A stretch of DNA of 64,000 nucleotides from an uncultured Bacteroidota bacterium. GTDB taxonomy: Bacteria > Bacteroidota > Bacteroidia > B-17B0 > Aurantibacillaceae. Location: the NCBI GenBank assembly GCA_903834765.1, contig CAILKE010000004.1, forward strand, positions 62,001-126,000, read 5' to 3'. Shown here piece after piece: positions 54,181 to 63,581 of the stretch (its first letter is position 1; every line of letters begins with the position of its first letter). A program made the translations under genes and the position numbers. The notes under the pieces are model-generated. The model was not told the origin of the DNA. It was given only the letters and a program-made list of their open reading frames with translations, and searched no databases.

Positions 54181-56985
54181 ATGAAGACAATTCTTACACT
54201 CGCTTTTTCTATTTGTATTGCTATTAGTATTTCAGCTCAAAAATCATATTCATTACCGGTAACAATTACTCCTAATGATTATATGGCTAATACTATTATT
54301 CTTAAAGTAAAACCAGCCTATGCATCTATTTGCTCAAATAACAAGATAGAACACGCGCTGTTTAATTCCTTAGCTTCAGCTATTGGTGCAATTAATTTAC
54401 ATAAAAAATTCCCTTTAGATAAAACGCCTGAAAAGGAAATGAATAATGCAGGTCAAAAGTATGCCGACTTATCTTTAATTTACGAGCTAAATTATACATC
54501 CAATTATTTCATTGAAAAAGCAATTTCAAAATTATTAGCGTCAGGTATTTTGTTATATGCAGAACCACACTTTATCCCCAAAACGACTTATAATCCAAAT
54601 GATCCTTTAGCAACAGCGTCTAATCAATATCATTTACAAACAGTTAATGCATTTAATGCGTGGAATGTAAACAAAGGTGATTCAAGCATCGTTATTGGTA
54701 TTACAGATACGGGTACTGATCCCACTCACTCTGATTTATTTAATAATATCAAACGTAATTATAATGATGTGATTGATGGTATTGATAATGATGGCGATAG
54801 CCATATTGATAATTACATGGGCTGGGATTTAGGCATGAGTGATAACGATCCCACCTATCAAGGAAATGCCCACGGTGTTCACGTATGTGGTATTGCAGCC
54901 GCAAGTACTGATAATACTAATGGTGGAGCAGGGTTAGGATTCAACTGTAAATTTTTACCGGTTAAAATTGCTGATGCCAGTGGTAATTTAATTGCTGCAT
55001 ACGAAGGCATTAAATATGCGGCAGATCATGGCTGTACCTCCATTAACTGCTCATGGGGCGGTGGTGGTGCTAGCCAATTTGGGCAAGATATTGTAACCTA
55101 TGCAACTATTAATAAAAATTGTTTGGTAGTTTGTGCGGCAGGTAATAATGGTGCTGACGGTGATTTTTTTCCTGCAGCGTATACTTATGTATTAGCTGTT
55201 GCAAACACTACAGCAGCCGATACCAAACACAGTTCTTCTAATTATGGTTATTTTGTAGATGTTTGCGCCCCAGGAGATGCAATAAATTCAACTTGGACTG
55301 GCAATTCATACACACAACTAACAGGAACTTCAATGGCATCGCCTGTAGTGGCAGGTGCTGCGGGAATCGTTAAAAAACAATTTCCTTCTTATAACGGTTT
55401 GCAAGTGGGCGAAAGACTAAAAGTAACAGCTGATAATATATATTCATTAAATCCTTTATATAATAATAAATTAGGAACCGGACGCATTAACTTATTTAGA
55501 GCACTTACAGATCCTGCTTCTCCAAGCATAGTATTTACTGATATTAAAACAATAGACCATAATGATAATGTATTTATTACAGGTGATACGTTGTTTATTA
55601 CAGGTCTTTTCACTAATTATTTAGATCCTACAACTGCTCTAACGGTAAGCATAACGCCACTTTCGGGCTTAGCAACTGTTATTGATAACACCACAACACT
55701 GGGAGTAATAAACACATTAGCAACTACTACCAATACGTTAGATCCATTTCGTTTTAAATTAACCGGTGTTATTCCGATCAATCAAAGTATATCTTTTCAG
55801 GTATTGATGCAAGATGGTGCTTATCAAGCAAAACAATATTTCACTATTTTTTTAAATGTAGACTATATCAATATTGTAGTAAATGATGTAAATACTACTG
55901 CTACTAGTCGTGGCAAAATAGGCTATAATCAAGATGCGCAAGCACAAGGCTTAGGTTTTAAATATAAAACAACTGATTTATTATACGAAGCAGGACTAAT
56001 GCTAGGTACTGATACCACAAAGGTTTCCGACTGTGTTCGAGGATTAAATGGCACTACTGCCGATACTGATTTTTCATCTGTCATTAAAATTGTAAATCAA
56101 ATCCCAGCCTTTGCATCTGATTTTGATACAAAAGCCACCTTCAAAGACAATACTTCTATATCACCTATAAGTGTTGACGTTTTACAAAACACCTATGCAT
56201 GGGCTACAGCGCCTAACGAACAATTTGTTATTTGGGAATACGTAATTAAAAACACAAGTACAACCAATACAATTACTAATTTTTTCGGTGGTGTATTTGC
56301 TGATTGGGATATCGATGGTGGTACATTTGCTCAAAACAGAAGTGCTTATGATGCTACTACTAAAATGGGCTATTGCTATTATACAGCTACCAGCGGGAAA
56401 TATGCGGGCATTAAATTATTAACGAATACAGCGCCTCCAAATTTTTACGCCATTGATAATATTGCTGGTGGAGCTGGCGGTTTTGATTTAACCAATGGCT
56501 TTGACACAAAAGAGAAATATAAAACACTTTCCACACAACGTTTAGCAGCTGGCGTTAGCGGCACTGGCAGTGATAACATCAACGTGATGAGTTCGGGACC
56601 CTACACTATTTTGCCTAATCAAACAATCAAAATTGCTTATGCTTTGCTTGGAGGTGATAGTTTGCAAAGCCTTATTGCAGGTGCTAATCAGGCACAAATA
56701 AAATATGACGGCTTAATTACAACCTCTAATAATACGGACTTATTGCTAGATCATTCAATTGCTATTTATCCAAACCCAAGCACTTCGGTTTTTCACATTA
56801 CACAAAGTACGAATCAATATAAAACAGTAGAGGTGTATTCAATAAATGGAAGCTTAATTCAAAAACACAATTTAACCTCTAATGCCGAAACTATTGATTT
56901 ATCAGGCTATTCGAAAGGAATGTATGTGCTTAAATTAATTGGTGACCAAAAGAGTTTATTTAAGAAAGTAGTGTTGGTTGATTAA
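54181..56985 (+). CDS. Subtilisin-like S8 serine protease with T9SS sorting domain
   Basis: 934 residues. A signal peptide (cleavage near SISAQ, about 20) is followed by a propeptide (about 21-140) and a peptidase S8 domain with D176 (GITDTGTD), H231 (HGVHVCG) and S384 (GTSMASP), and the oxyanion Asn region CAAGNNG. Calcium-loop-like DGIDNDGDSHID lies between Asp and His. About 370 residues of beta-rich C-terminal domains follow, then a type A sorting domain (about 860-934; IAIYPNPSTSVFHIT, IDLSGYSKGMYVLKL, KKVVLVD). It is probably a secreted or surface-bound protease exported by T9SS. Confidence 0.96.
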   Translation: MKTILTLAFSICIAISISAQKSYSLPVTITPNDYMANTIILKVKPAYASICSNNKIEHALFNSLASAIGAINLHKKFPLDKTPEKEMNNAGQKYADLSLIYELNYTSNYFIEKAISKLLASGILLYAEPHFIPKTTYNPNDPLATASNQYHLQTVNAFNAWNVNKGDSSIVIGITDTGTDPTHSDLFNNIKRNYNDVIDGIDNDGDSHIDNYMGWDLGMSDNDPTYQGNAHGVHVCGIAAASTDNTNGGAGLGFNCKFLPVKIADASGNLIAAYEGIKYAADHGCTSINCSWGGGGASQFGQDIVTYATINKNCLVVCAAGNNGADGDFFPAAYTYVLAVANTTAADTKHSSSNYGYFVDVCAPGDAINSTWTGNSYTQLTGTSMASPVVAGAAGIVKKQFPSYNGLQVGERLKVTADNIYSLNPLYNNKLGTGRINLFRALTDPASPSIVFTDIKTIDHNDNVFITGDTLFITGLFTNYLDPTTALTVSITPLSGLATVIDNTTTLGVINTLATTTNTLDPFRFKLTGVIPINQSISFQVLMQDGAYQAKQYFTIFLNVDYINIVVNDVNTTATSRGKIGYNQDAQAQGLGFKYKTTDLLYEAGLMLGTDTTKVSDCVRGLNGTTADTDFSSVIKIVNQIPAFASDFDTKATFKDNTSISPISVDVLQNTYAWATAPNEQFVIWEYVIKNTSTTNTITNFFGGVFADWDIDGGTFAQNRSAYDATTKMGYCYYTATSGKYAGIKLLTNTAPPNFYAIDNIAGGAGGFDLTNGFDTKEKYKTLSTQRLAAGVSGTGSDNINVMSSGPYTILPNQTIKIAYALLGGDSLQSLIAGANQAQIKYDGLITTSNNTDLLLDHSIAIYPNPSTSVFHITQSTNQYKTVEVYSINGSLIQKHNLTSNAETIDLSGYSKGMYVLKLIGDQKSLFKKVVLVD

Positions 56986-57067
56986 ATGACTTAATCCCTT
57001 TTTAAGGTAAAACTCAAGCCTTATAAATCAGGTTTAATTCCTTATATTTACCCTTTATTTTTAAATT

Positions 57068-58423
57068 ATGGAATTAAACTCACTAACTGCTATTTCCCCT
57101 ATTGATGGGCGTTACCGAAAAGTTACCAACGAATTAGCGCCTTATTTTTCGGAATTTGGATTAATTAAATACCGTGTTCAAGTTGAAATTGATTATTTCA
57201 TCTTATTATCTCAACAAGGCTTACCACAATTACCAAAATTGTTTGCTATACAAGTAGAAAATTTAAAAGCCATCTACCAAAATTTTTCTTTTGCTGATGC
57301 AGAAATCATTAAGGAAACTGAAAAAACAACCAATCACGATGTGAAAGCGGTTGAATATTTTGTAAAAGAAAAATTAAAAGCACAAGGATTAGAGCCTTAC
57401 TTAGAGTTTGTTCATTTTGGGTTAACCTCTCAAGATATTAATAATACCTCTATTCCTTTATCTTTAAAACAAGCATCCCATGATGTGGTGTTACCAAATT
57501 TACATCAGGTAACTACTCAATTAATTACATTAGCTAAAGAGTGGAAAAATGTATCGCTACTGGCTCGTACACACGGGCAACCTGCGTCACCTACTCGTTT
57601 AGGAAAAGAAATTTATGTATTTGTAGAGCGTTTACAATCGCAAATCAAGCAGTTGGAGAATATTCCTTTCTCGGCTAAATTTGGCGGTGCAACAGGTAAT
57701 TTCAATGCACACGTTGTAGCTTATCCATTAAATGATTGGATCGCTTTTGGAAATGATTTCGTAAATAATACATTAGGATTACAACGCAGTCAATTCACTA
57801 CACAGATTGAGCACTATGATAACATTGCATCATACTGTGATGCGTTAAAACGTATCAATACCATTTTATTGGATTTATGCCGTGATATTTGGACGTACGT
57901 GAGCATGGATTATTTTAAACAAAAATTAAAAGTAGGTGAAATTGGTTCATCAGCCATGCCACATAAAGTAAATCCAATTGATTTTGAAAATGCTGAAGGC
58001 AACTTAGGATTAGCCAATGCAATGTTAGAACATTTATCAGCGAAGCTTCCTTTATCTCGTTTACAAAGGGATTTAACAGATAGTACTGTTTTAAGAAACT
58101 TAGGCGTTCCTATTGCACATACGTTGATTTCTTATAAAAGTATTTTGAAAGGGTTAGATAAATTAATATTAAACGAAGATATTTTTAATAGAGATTTAGA
58201 AAATAATTGGGCTGTTGTTGCAGAAGCTGTTCAAACCATACTTCGTCGAGAGGGTTATCCAAAACCATACGAAGCCTTGAAAGATTTGACTAGAACAAAT
58301 ACACATATTACCAAAGAATCGATGCAAGCCTTTATCAATGGTTTAAATGTAAGTGATGCTGTAAAAAATGAATTACTACAAATTACACCACATAATTTTG
58401 TGGGCATAAATCCTGAGTTTTAG
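57068..58423 (+). CDS. purB: Adenylosuccinate lyase
   Basis: 451 residues, the longer E. coli-like form. It catalyses two fumarate-releasing steps, in IMP synthesis and in AMP synthesis from IMP. Visible are ISPIDGRY at the N-terminus, TSQDINNTS (120-128), the catalytic His region ARTHGQPASPT (H169), and the fumarase/lyase signature GSSAMPHKVNP (about 293-303). The neighbours are unrelated to purine synthesis, which is usual for purB. A small overlapping gene pair starts 42 bp after its stop. Confidence 0.98.
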   Translation: MELNSLTAISPIDGRYRKVTNELAPYFSEFGLIKYRVQVEIDYFILLSQQGLPQLPKLFAIQVENLKAIYQNFSFADAEIIKETEKTTNHDVKAVEYFVKEKLKAQGLEPYLEFVHFGLTSQDINNTSIPLSLKQASHDVVLPNLHQVTTQLITLAKEWKNVSLLARTHGQPASPTRLGKEIYVFVERLQSQIKQLENIPFSAKFGGATGNFNAHVVAYPLNDWIAFGNDFVNNTLGLQRSQFTTQIEHYDNIASYCDALKRINTILLDLCRDIWTYVSMDYFKQKLKVGEIGSSAMPHKVNPIDFENAEGNLGLANAMLEHLSAKLPLSRLQRDLTDSTVLRNLGVPIAHTLISYKSILKGLDKLILNEDIFNRDLENNWAVVAEAVQTILRREGYPKPYEALKDLTRTNTHITKESMQAFINGLNVSDAVKNELLQITPHNFVGINPEF

Positions 58424-58440
58424 TTTTGAATCTTATTTTG

Positions 58441-58448
58441 TATATTTG
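58441..58448 (+). promoter_or_regulatory. Perfect -7 promoter element before the small gene pair
   Basis: TATATTTG matches TAnnTTTG fully and lies 17 bp before the ATG at 58466; a good -33 TTG at the right distance is missing (TTT instead). Confidence 0.5.
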
Positions 58449-58465
58449 ATAAAGAATTTTTAGTA

Positions 58466-58624
58466 ATGAAAACATCCGCTGAAACTAAAACCGAAAAGAA
58501 ACTTGTTGTTAAAAACATTTATAAACAACAATTTATAGATGATATGGAGCAAACAATAAAAGAAATCGAAGCTGATTTTTATGAGAAAAATAATAAGAAC
58601 AAAAAGCTTCGTAAAACAGCTTAA
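58466..58624 (+). CDS. Small charged protein (52 aa), possible antitoxin partner
   Basis: An ATG at 58466 opens a 52-codon frame: MKTSAETKTEKKLVVKNIYK, then QQFIDDMEQTIKEIEADFYE, ending in a Lys-rich tail. A helical segment with alternating hydrophobics (about 21-41) could bind a partner. The gene overlaps the start of the next gene by 44 bp, in a different frame. The size, promoter and overlap are like those of antitoxin genes, but no DNA-binding motif is clear. Confidence 0.55.
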   Translation: MKTSAETKTEKKLVVKNIYKQQFIDDMEQTIKEIEADFYEKNNKNKKLRKTA

Positions 58625-58877
58625 AAACTGGCAAAAATATAAAATTAGTACTCCCGAAGATTTACAACATTATTTCAAAAAACTTAGAGCAATTACTGCT
58701 CAAATTATTGCTATAAGTGAGCGTAAAAATTACCTTGGAAAAAAAGTAAGTTACAGAAACAGTAAGGGTATTTATTACTTTTCGTTCCAACAACACGTAG
58801 TCTTTTTTAAACTTGAACCCACTAAATTAACCTTAGTTTATTTTATAGCTTCGAAAAGAATTAAACAAAAACTATAA
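58581..58877 (+). CDS. RelE/ParE-like small basic protein (98 aa), possible toxin
   Basis: 98 residues, strongly basic. The start MRKIIRTKSFVKQLKNWQKY is like RelE-superfamily toxins (strand, then helix with FxKxL), and the end GIYYFSFQQHVVFFKLEPTK with LTLVYFIASKRIKQ would supply the core beta-sheet and a basic C-terminal strand. No catalytic assignment is possible by eye. It overlaps the 52-aa gene by 44 bp. Its stop is immediately followed by the ATG of the glycosyltransferase gene. A toxin-antitoxin identity is a hypothesis from pattern and gene order only. Confidence 0.6.
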   Translation: MRKIIRTKSFVKQLKNWQKYKISTPEDLQHYFKKLRAITAQIIAISERKNYLGKKVSYRNSKGIYYFSFQQHVVFFKLEPTKLTLVYFIASKRIKQKL

Positions 58878-59750
58878 ATGAAAGTAACAGGCTTCACCAT
58901 TATACGCAATGCGCTTAAATTCGACTATCCTGTAGTTGAAGCTATTACTTCTATATTACCTATATGTGATGAGTTTATAGTGGCAGTAGGTAATAGCGAG
59001 GATGAAACCTTACAACTTATTAAACAGATTAATTCTCCCAAAATAAAAATCATTGAAACGGTTTGGGACGATTCTTTACGTGAAGGCGGACAGGTGTTAG
59101 CGCTTGAAACCAATAAAGCCTTTGATGCCATTAATAAAGACACTACGTGGTGCTTTTATATACAAAGTGATGAATGTGTTCACGAGCGTTATTTAACAAC
59201 GATTAAAGAGGCAATGCTTAAATATAAAGATGATAAACAAGTAGAAGGTTTATTATTTAATTACTTGCATTTTTATGGCAACTACAGTTACGTTGGCAAT
59301 TCAGTTCAATGGTATGGTAAAGAAATTCGTATTATCAAAAACGATAAATCAATACGTTCTTATAAAGATGCACAGGGCTTCAGAAAAACAGATAACACTA
59401 AATTAAAGGTCAAACAGATTGATGCCTATATATATCATTATGGTTGGGTAAAGCCTCCTAAAATTCAGCAAGCAAAACAAGAACATTTTCATAAAATGTG
59501 GCACGACGATGAATGGATGAAAAAAAATGTAGTGCCTGCTGAAGAATTTGATTATTTAATTGTAGATAGTCTGGAACTCTTTAATGGCAGTCATCCTCAA
59601 GTATTTCAAAATAGAGTAAATGCTCTTAACTGGGATTTTACCTTTGACAAATCTAAAGTAAAAACATCCTTTAAAAATAAATTGAAGCTGTTTGTCCAAA
59701 AATATACTGGCTGGAAAATGGGCGAATATAAAAACTATAAATTAGTTTAA
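58878..59750 (+). CDS. Family 2-like glycosyltransferase
   Basis: 290 residues, cytoplasmic. It begins MKVTGFTIIRNALKFDYPVV, the GT-A start seen in glycosyltransferases that recall GT2 (nucleotide-binding IRNA), followed by ICDEFIVAVGNSEDETLQLI and, around residue 97, WCFYIQSDECVHERY, where D.E takes the place of the usual DxD. The C-terminal part has YGWVKPPKIQQAK and many aromatic residues. Such proteins transfer sugars onto surface glycans in Bacteroidota. It starts 1 bp after the toxin-like gene, but no other glycan genes are near. Confidence 0.8.
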   Translation: MKVTGFTIIRNALKFDYPVVEAITSILPICDEFIVAVGNSEDETLQLIKQINSPKIKIIETVWDDSLREGGQVLALETNKAFDAINKDTTWCFYIQSDECVHERYLTTIKEAMLKYKDDKQVEGLLFNYLHFYGNYSYVGNSVQWYGKEIRIIKNDKSIRSYKDAQGFRKTDNTKLKVKQIDAYIYHYGWVKPPKIQQAKQEHFHKMWHDDEWMKKNVVPAEEFDYLIVDSLELFNGSHPQVFQNRVNALNWDFTFDKSKVKTSFKNKLKLFVQKYTGWKMGEYKNYKLV

Positions 59751-59775
59751 TTCTTCAAACATAAGCATTGTAATA

Positions 59776-60600
59776 CTAAAGCTTATGTTTTTTGATGACG
59801 TAAGCACTTACAAAAATACTTATCTCGTATAATAAATACATGGGTACTGCAACTACCATTTGCGACGTCACATCTGGCGATGGCGTAATAATAGCAGCAG
59901 CTATTAAAATCACTACTACTGCATATTTACGATACTTCCGCATAAAGTTGGGAGTAAGTAAACTCAGCCGCGTTAAAAAATAAACTAAGATTGGCAATTC
60001 AAATACAACGCCGGAAACTAGCGTCATCGTTGATATTAAAGAGATGTAATCATCCAAGGTATTATTCGTTTGCACTATACCACTGTCAGATAATTGATAA
60101 TTGATTAAGAAATTATATGACATCGGGAATAATAAAAAATAACCGAAAAAAATACCAATTAAAAACAAAGCAGACGCTACAATCACAAACCATTTAGCTG
60201 GTGTCGATTCTTTTTCTTTTAACGCTGGCTTAATGAATTTCCAGATTTCATATAATACATAAGGAAAAGCTAGTATAATGCCTCCTAATAATGCAATCCA
60301 CATGTGTGTAAAGAATTGTTCGGAAGCTGAAAGTGTTTGTAAGTGCGGCGTTTTAACGGTCATGCACATCACGTCACCAGCGCCAATATGATATCCTAAA
60401 GAACAAAGTGCACGATAAGAAATAAAATCTTGTTTTAAGGGGCCGAAAATTACTGTATCAAATAAAAAATTATTGAAGAAAAACAATGCGATGGCTGTAA
60501 CGGCAATAGCTATGGCGCTTCGAACCAAATGCCAACGTAAGGCATCGAGGTGTTGCATAAACGACATTTGTAAAGATTGTTCTTCTGGTGTATCTGCCAT
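59776..60600 (-). CDS. tatC: Sec-independent protein translocase TatC
   Basis: 274 residues from the ATG at 60600 (a TTG 12 bp upstream is less likely). Six TM helices are visible. The N-terminal motif FMQHLDALRWHLVRS corresponds to HLxELRxRL of TatC; the conserved Glu is Ala here, although the Arg remains. The second conserved region YEIWKFIKPALKEKES retains the P.L..kE element, and FFGYFLLFPMSYNFL matches the next helix. TatC recognises twin-arginine signal peptides. TatA/B genes are not in the window. It is transcribed convergently to the glycosyltransferase. Confidence 0.95.
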   Translation of the reverse strand: MADTPEEQSLQMSFMQHLDALRWHLVRSAIAIAVTAIALFFFNNFLFDTVIFGPLKQDFISYRALCSLGYHIGAGDVMCMTVKTPHLQTLSASEQFFTHMWIALLGGIILAFPYVLYEIWKFIKPALKEKESTPAKWFVIVASALFLIGIFFGYFLLFPMSYNFLINYQLSDSGIVQTNNTLDDYISLISTMTLVSGVVFELPILVYFLTRLSLLTPNFMRKYRKYAVVVILIAAAIITPSPDVTSQMVVAVPMYLLYEISIFVSAYVIKKHKL

Positions 60601-60651
60601 AATCGGTGGCAAATTTAAGCATTATTAAACTTATAATTTGGTTAATCGCCA

Positions 60652-60686
60652 CAAAAAAATAACCCCAGACTTTCGTCTAGGGTTAT
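60652..60686 (-). terminator. Terminator after the T9SS esterase gene
   Basis: On the minus strand an ATAACCCTAGAC/GTCTGGGGTTAT stem (60659-60686) with a GAAA loop and one bulge is followed by a T run. Confidence 0.82.
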
Positions 60687-60719
60687 ACGTTTCAATCGCT
60701 TAATTAGTGCTTGATGACA

Positions 60720-62027
60720 CTAATTAAATATGATTTTATGGACAGATGATTGCCCGTTTGATTCAGTTATTTTCAAGAAATAGATTCCCGATTGAATAGT
60801 ACTTTTTTCAAATGTCAATTCAGGTGCTATTGTTTTTTCAGTTTTTATTAATTTACCTGTGACATCCATTAAAGTAATTGTATGTTCTGTATTTGAATTA
60901 ACAAATACTAAGGTTACTTTATCACTTGATGGATTTGGGTAAATGCTTTGTAATAAATTAACGGCGCTTAATTCGTTGATGCCAACTCCGCTACATGCCA
61001 TTGGAATATTAGTCGTACAATTTGTGTAAGAATATGCTACTACTGTTCCTGCAGGCGAATTGGGTAATTGCAGTGGTGAATTTGTACAACCTAAACGACC
61101 AATTAAATAATCTCTCACGAAATTAACCGTTGTATCCATATAAGAAGTATTAGAAGAATAAGGAACATGACCTGCTCCAGTCCAAGTGTAAAATTTATGA
61201 TTTACACCTATTGTTTGCAAACCAGCTTCTATCATTCTACTTCCATCCATATATAAGGTAGGAAATCCAGGATTTGCTTTTCCTTGTCCATAAAGTACCG
61301 TTCCATCAGCTGTTCCATGCATCGAACATAAAGGAACATCACCAGCTTCAATCCAACCATATTTACCGATAGCTCCACATAAATTAATAACGCCTTTCAC
61401 TCTTGATGAATAGCATTGGTTTCCACTTGCTCCATCTATTCCTCCAGAAGCCACTAAAGTTGTTTGATTAATATATGGATTGATTTCGCAAGTTTTATCT
61501 AAGTAAGCTACATGCAAAGCCGTAATTGCTCCTGCCGAACTTCCACCAATAAAAATATTATTAGTATCAATCTTGTACAGATTAGCAGTTGATTTATCTT
61601 TATAGAAGAAACGAACTGAGGCTTTCATATCTTGAACTGCCCTTAATAATGCAGGCACAATTCCCGTTGAATCAAATGGAAAAAAACCTGTACGGTAATT
61701 AATTGAAGCGCAAGCAAAACCTTTTTTTGCAAAACGTTGACATAAAGCTGTTACATCCGCATCGGTTTTGGTCCCGCCTAAGAAGCTACCACCGTGTGCC
61801 CAAATAATTAATGGACGCCTTACAGATGTGTCCCCTGTCGGTTCATAAAAATCAAGTGTAAGGTTTGATACTGTAGAAGCTCCAAACGCTTTACTTGCTC
61901 CGTAAACGACATTACTTGTTACAGAATATGTTGTATAAACATCCGTGGCATAACGCACACAGTTTTGTGCAGACGCAACATTGCTAATGGTTGCTGCTGC
62001 AAAAAGTGATAAGTAGATTTTTTTCAT
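60720..62027 (-). CDS. Secreted alpha/beta hydrolase (carboxylesterase-like) with T9SS sorting domain
   Basis: 435 residues. The signal peptide MKKIYLSLFAAATISNVASA precedes an esterase domain of the BD-FAE/acetyl-esterase type: the oxyanion motif HGGSF (78-82), the nucleophile GGSSAGA (S164), CSMHGTADGTV near the acid, and GAGHVPYSS with the catalytic His. After about residue 330 a linker leads to a type A sorting domain (about 358-435; SIYPNPSSDKVTLVF, LMDVTGKLI, GIYFLKITES, KIIFN). The neighbour upstream in transcription order (62073) is an SGNH-type lipoprotein; the two may act on the same acylated glycan. Confidence 0.93.
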   Translation of the reverse strand: MKKIYLSLFAAATISNVASAQNCVRYATDVYTTYSVTSNVVYGASKAFGASTVSNLTLDFYEPTGDTSVRRPLIIWAHGGSFLGGTKTDADVTALCQRFAKKGFACASINYRTGFFPFDSTGIVPALLRAVQDMKASVRFFYKDKSTANLYKIDTNNIFIGGSSAGAITALHVAYLDKTCEINPYINQTTLVASGGIDGASGNQCYSSRVKGVINLCGAIGKYGWIEAGDVPLCSMHGTADGTVLYGQGKANPGFPTLYMDGSRMIEAGLQTIGVNHKFYTWTGAGHVPYSSNTSYMDTTVNFVRDYLIGRLGCTNSPLQLPNSPAGTVVAYSYTNCTTNIPMACSGVGINELSAVNLLQSIYPNPSSDKVTLVFVNSNTEHTITLMDVTGKLIKTEKTIAPELTFEKSTIQSGIYFLKITESNGQSSVHKIIFN

Positions 62028-62072
62028 AGGTTGATCTTTTAGGGTTTATTTGTTTAATGGAAAATTAATTGT

Positions 62073-63395
62073 CTAAGGAAATTCGACGCCTCTGTATTTA
62101 GTAACATCAACTTGCTGTATCGTTGATGCGTAAGTTTGATTAATAGCTTTAATAAATTCATTGGCCAACATAGCATTGCCAAGGGGATTAAGTTGTATGC
62201 CATCTAAGGAGAACATACCGCCTTTTACAAATTGGGAATTAATAGAAACTCCATTATATACGATGCCTGATTTAATTTTTTTATAAAAAGCATTTACATC
62301 TACAAAAGCCAGTCCTTTAGTTTGCGCAACTGTGCGTAATTTGACATTATAGTTTGTAATTGCTGTTTGTATCGCATTTAATTCAGATTTTTTTAAATAA
62401 TGCTGTTCAGGTATTTTTACAATAGTTCCATAACTATTACATTTAACAGAGTCTAATGGAAGGGTTAATAAAAAAAGCTCGTCTGATTGCATTTTTCTAA
62501 CACCATAAGTAGAATCGGTATCAGCAACCATAAATGAATTGACGCCAACCGAAAAGGAAAATCCAATAGGATTATACAGGGTATTTAATCCATCCGTTTG
62601 AGTTTGATCTAGGGTTAAGGCATTATAAGGAATGGTTGTAAAAAAAGGTAAATCAATCAAATCTGGAATATTCCCAATAACACCTTTACTGCCAATTTTA
62701 GTTAATCCATCAACGATCGAATCTATAGCCATATTAAATGCTGTTGTCGAAGTAATTGATCCTGACGATCCGCCAGACATAGCGTAAGCCATGACATCAT
62801 CACTTCCAATTAATAACGAAAAGAAAGTTGGATTCTGAGCAATCGCATCCGTCAACATAGAAGCATTGGTTGGATGAGAAGCCATGCGTTGATAAAAAGG
62901 ATTTGTGTAACCCTTAGTTATTACGTCAATAGCTTTTGCATTTGTAACGCCCATGTTATTAAAAGGACTGGTTGGACTGTAAACATTGGTGGAGAAAAAG
63001 CCATACGTTTCTGTGGGAGATAGTTTAATGGGGCTAAGCGATTCTATGTTTTTACAATCTGTTTTTAAACCCAATACAAATTTGGCATTAATGGTAACTG
63101 AATTATTTGGGATGATAGAAATGCCATTAGAATTTACAGGAACAAAAGGTGTATTAAAATCAATGCCCCCAATCTGATCAAATTGTCCGGCTAAAATATT
63201 TGCAAACGAAAACTGTTGACCTTCGTAATACAAAGCTCCATCTGCATAACCAGCTGTAACAGCACTTCCAATAGCTACATAATTTGAAACATCAATATTT
63301 CCTTTTTGAGGCTGCGGAGCTTCTAAAGAGGGTTTGCACGCTACAAATAATAAAGTTGATGCAATAAATAAAATAGGGTAGATGTTAAACTTCAT
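62073..63395 (-). CDS. SGNH/GDSL-family lipoprotein with replaced catalytic residues
   Basis: 440 residues. The lipoprotein signal ends VAC (Cys20). The region VAIGSAVTAGYADGALYYEG (about 40-59) aligns with block I of Bacteroidota SGNH hydrolases, normally G(N/D)SLTAGYADGALY, but the Ser is Ala. Block III reads IGSDDVMAYAMSGG where GNND is usual. The last block reads SLDGIQLNPLGNAMLANEFI, where the family has DGIHPNPxG, so the catalytic His is Gln (Q401). All three sites differ, so this is probably not an active hydrolase but may bind acyl or sugar ligands. It lies 45 bp before the T9SS esterase gene. Confidence 0.85.
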   Translation of the reverse strand: MKFNIYPILFIASTLLFVACKPSLEAPQPQKGNIDVSNYVAIGSAVTAGYADGALYYEGQQFSFANILAGQFDQIGGIDFNTPFVPVNSNGISIIPNNSVTINAKFVLGLKTDCKNIESLSPIKLSPTETYGFFSTNVYSPTSPFNNMGVTNAKAIDVITKGYTNPFYQRMASHPTNASMLTDAIAQNPTFFSLLIGSDDVMAYAMSGGSSGSITSTTAFNMAIDSIVDGLTKIGSKGVIGNIPDLIDLPFFTTIPYNALTLDQTQTDGLNTLYNPIGFSFSVGVNSFMVADTDSTYGVRKMQSDELFLLTLPLDSVKCNSYGTIVKIPEQHYLKKSELNAIQTAITNYNVKLRTVAQTKGLAFVDVNAFYKKIKSGIVYNGVSINSQFVKGGMFSLDGIQLNPLGNAMLANEFIKAINQTYASTIQQVDVTKYRGVEFP

Positions 63396-63581
63396 TCAAT
63401 AGTATTTAAAATAAATTAGCGAAATGTTTAAGAATAAAGTGGGTTTAAATTAATCACACTTTTTTCTAAAATTAAAAATACTAAACTAAGTTTACAATAA
63501 CAAGTGTATAATGGATGAAGAGTAAATAAAATAACACGAGATCATCCGTAAAGAGTTTAAGCATAGAAATACTCAATCAAT

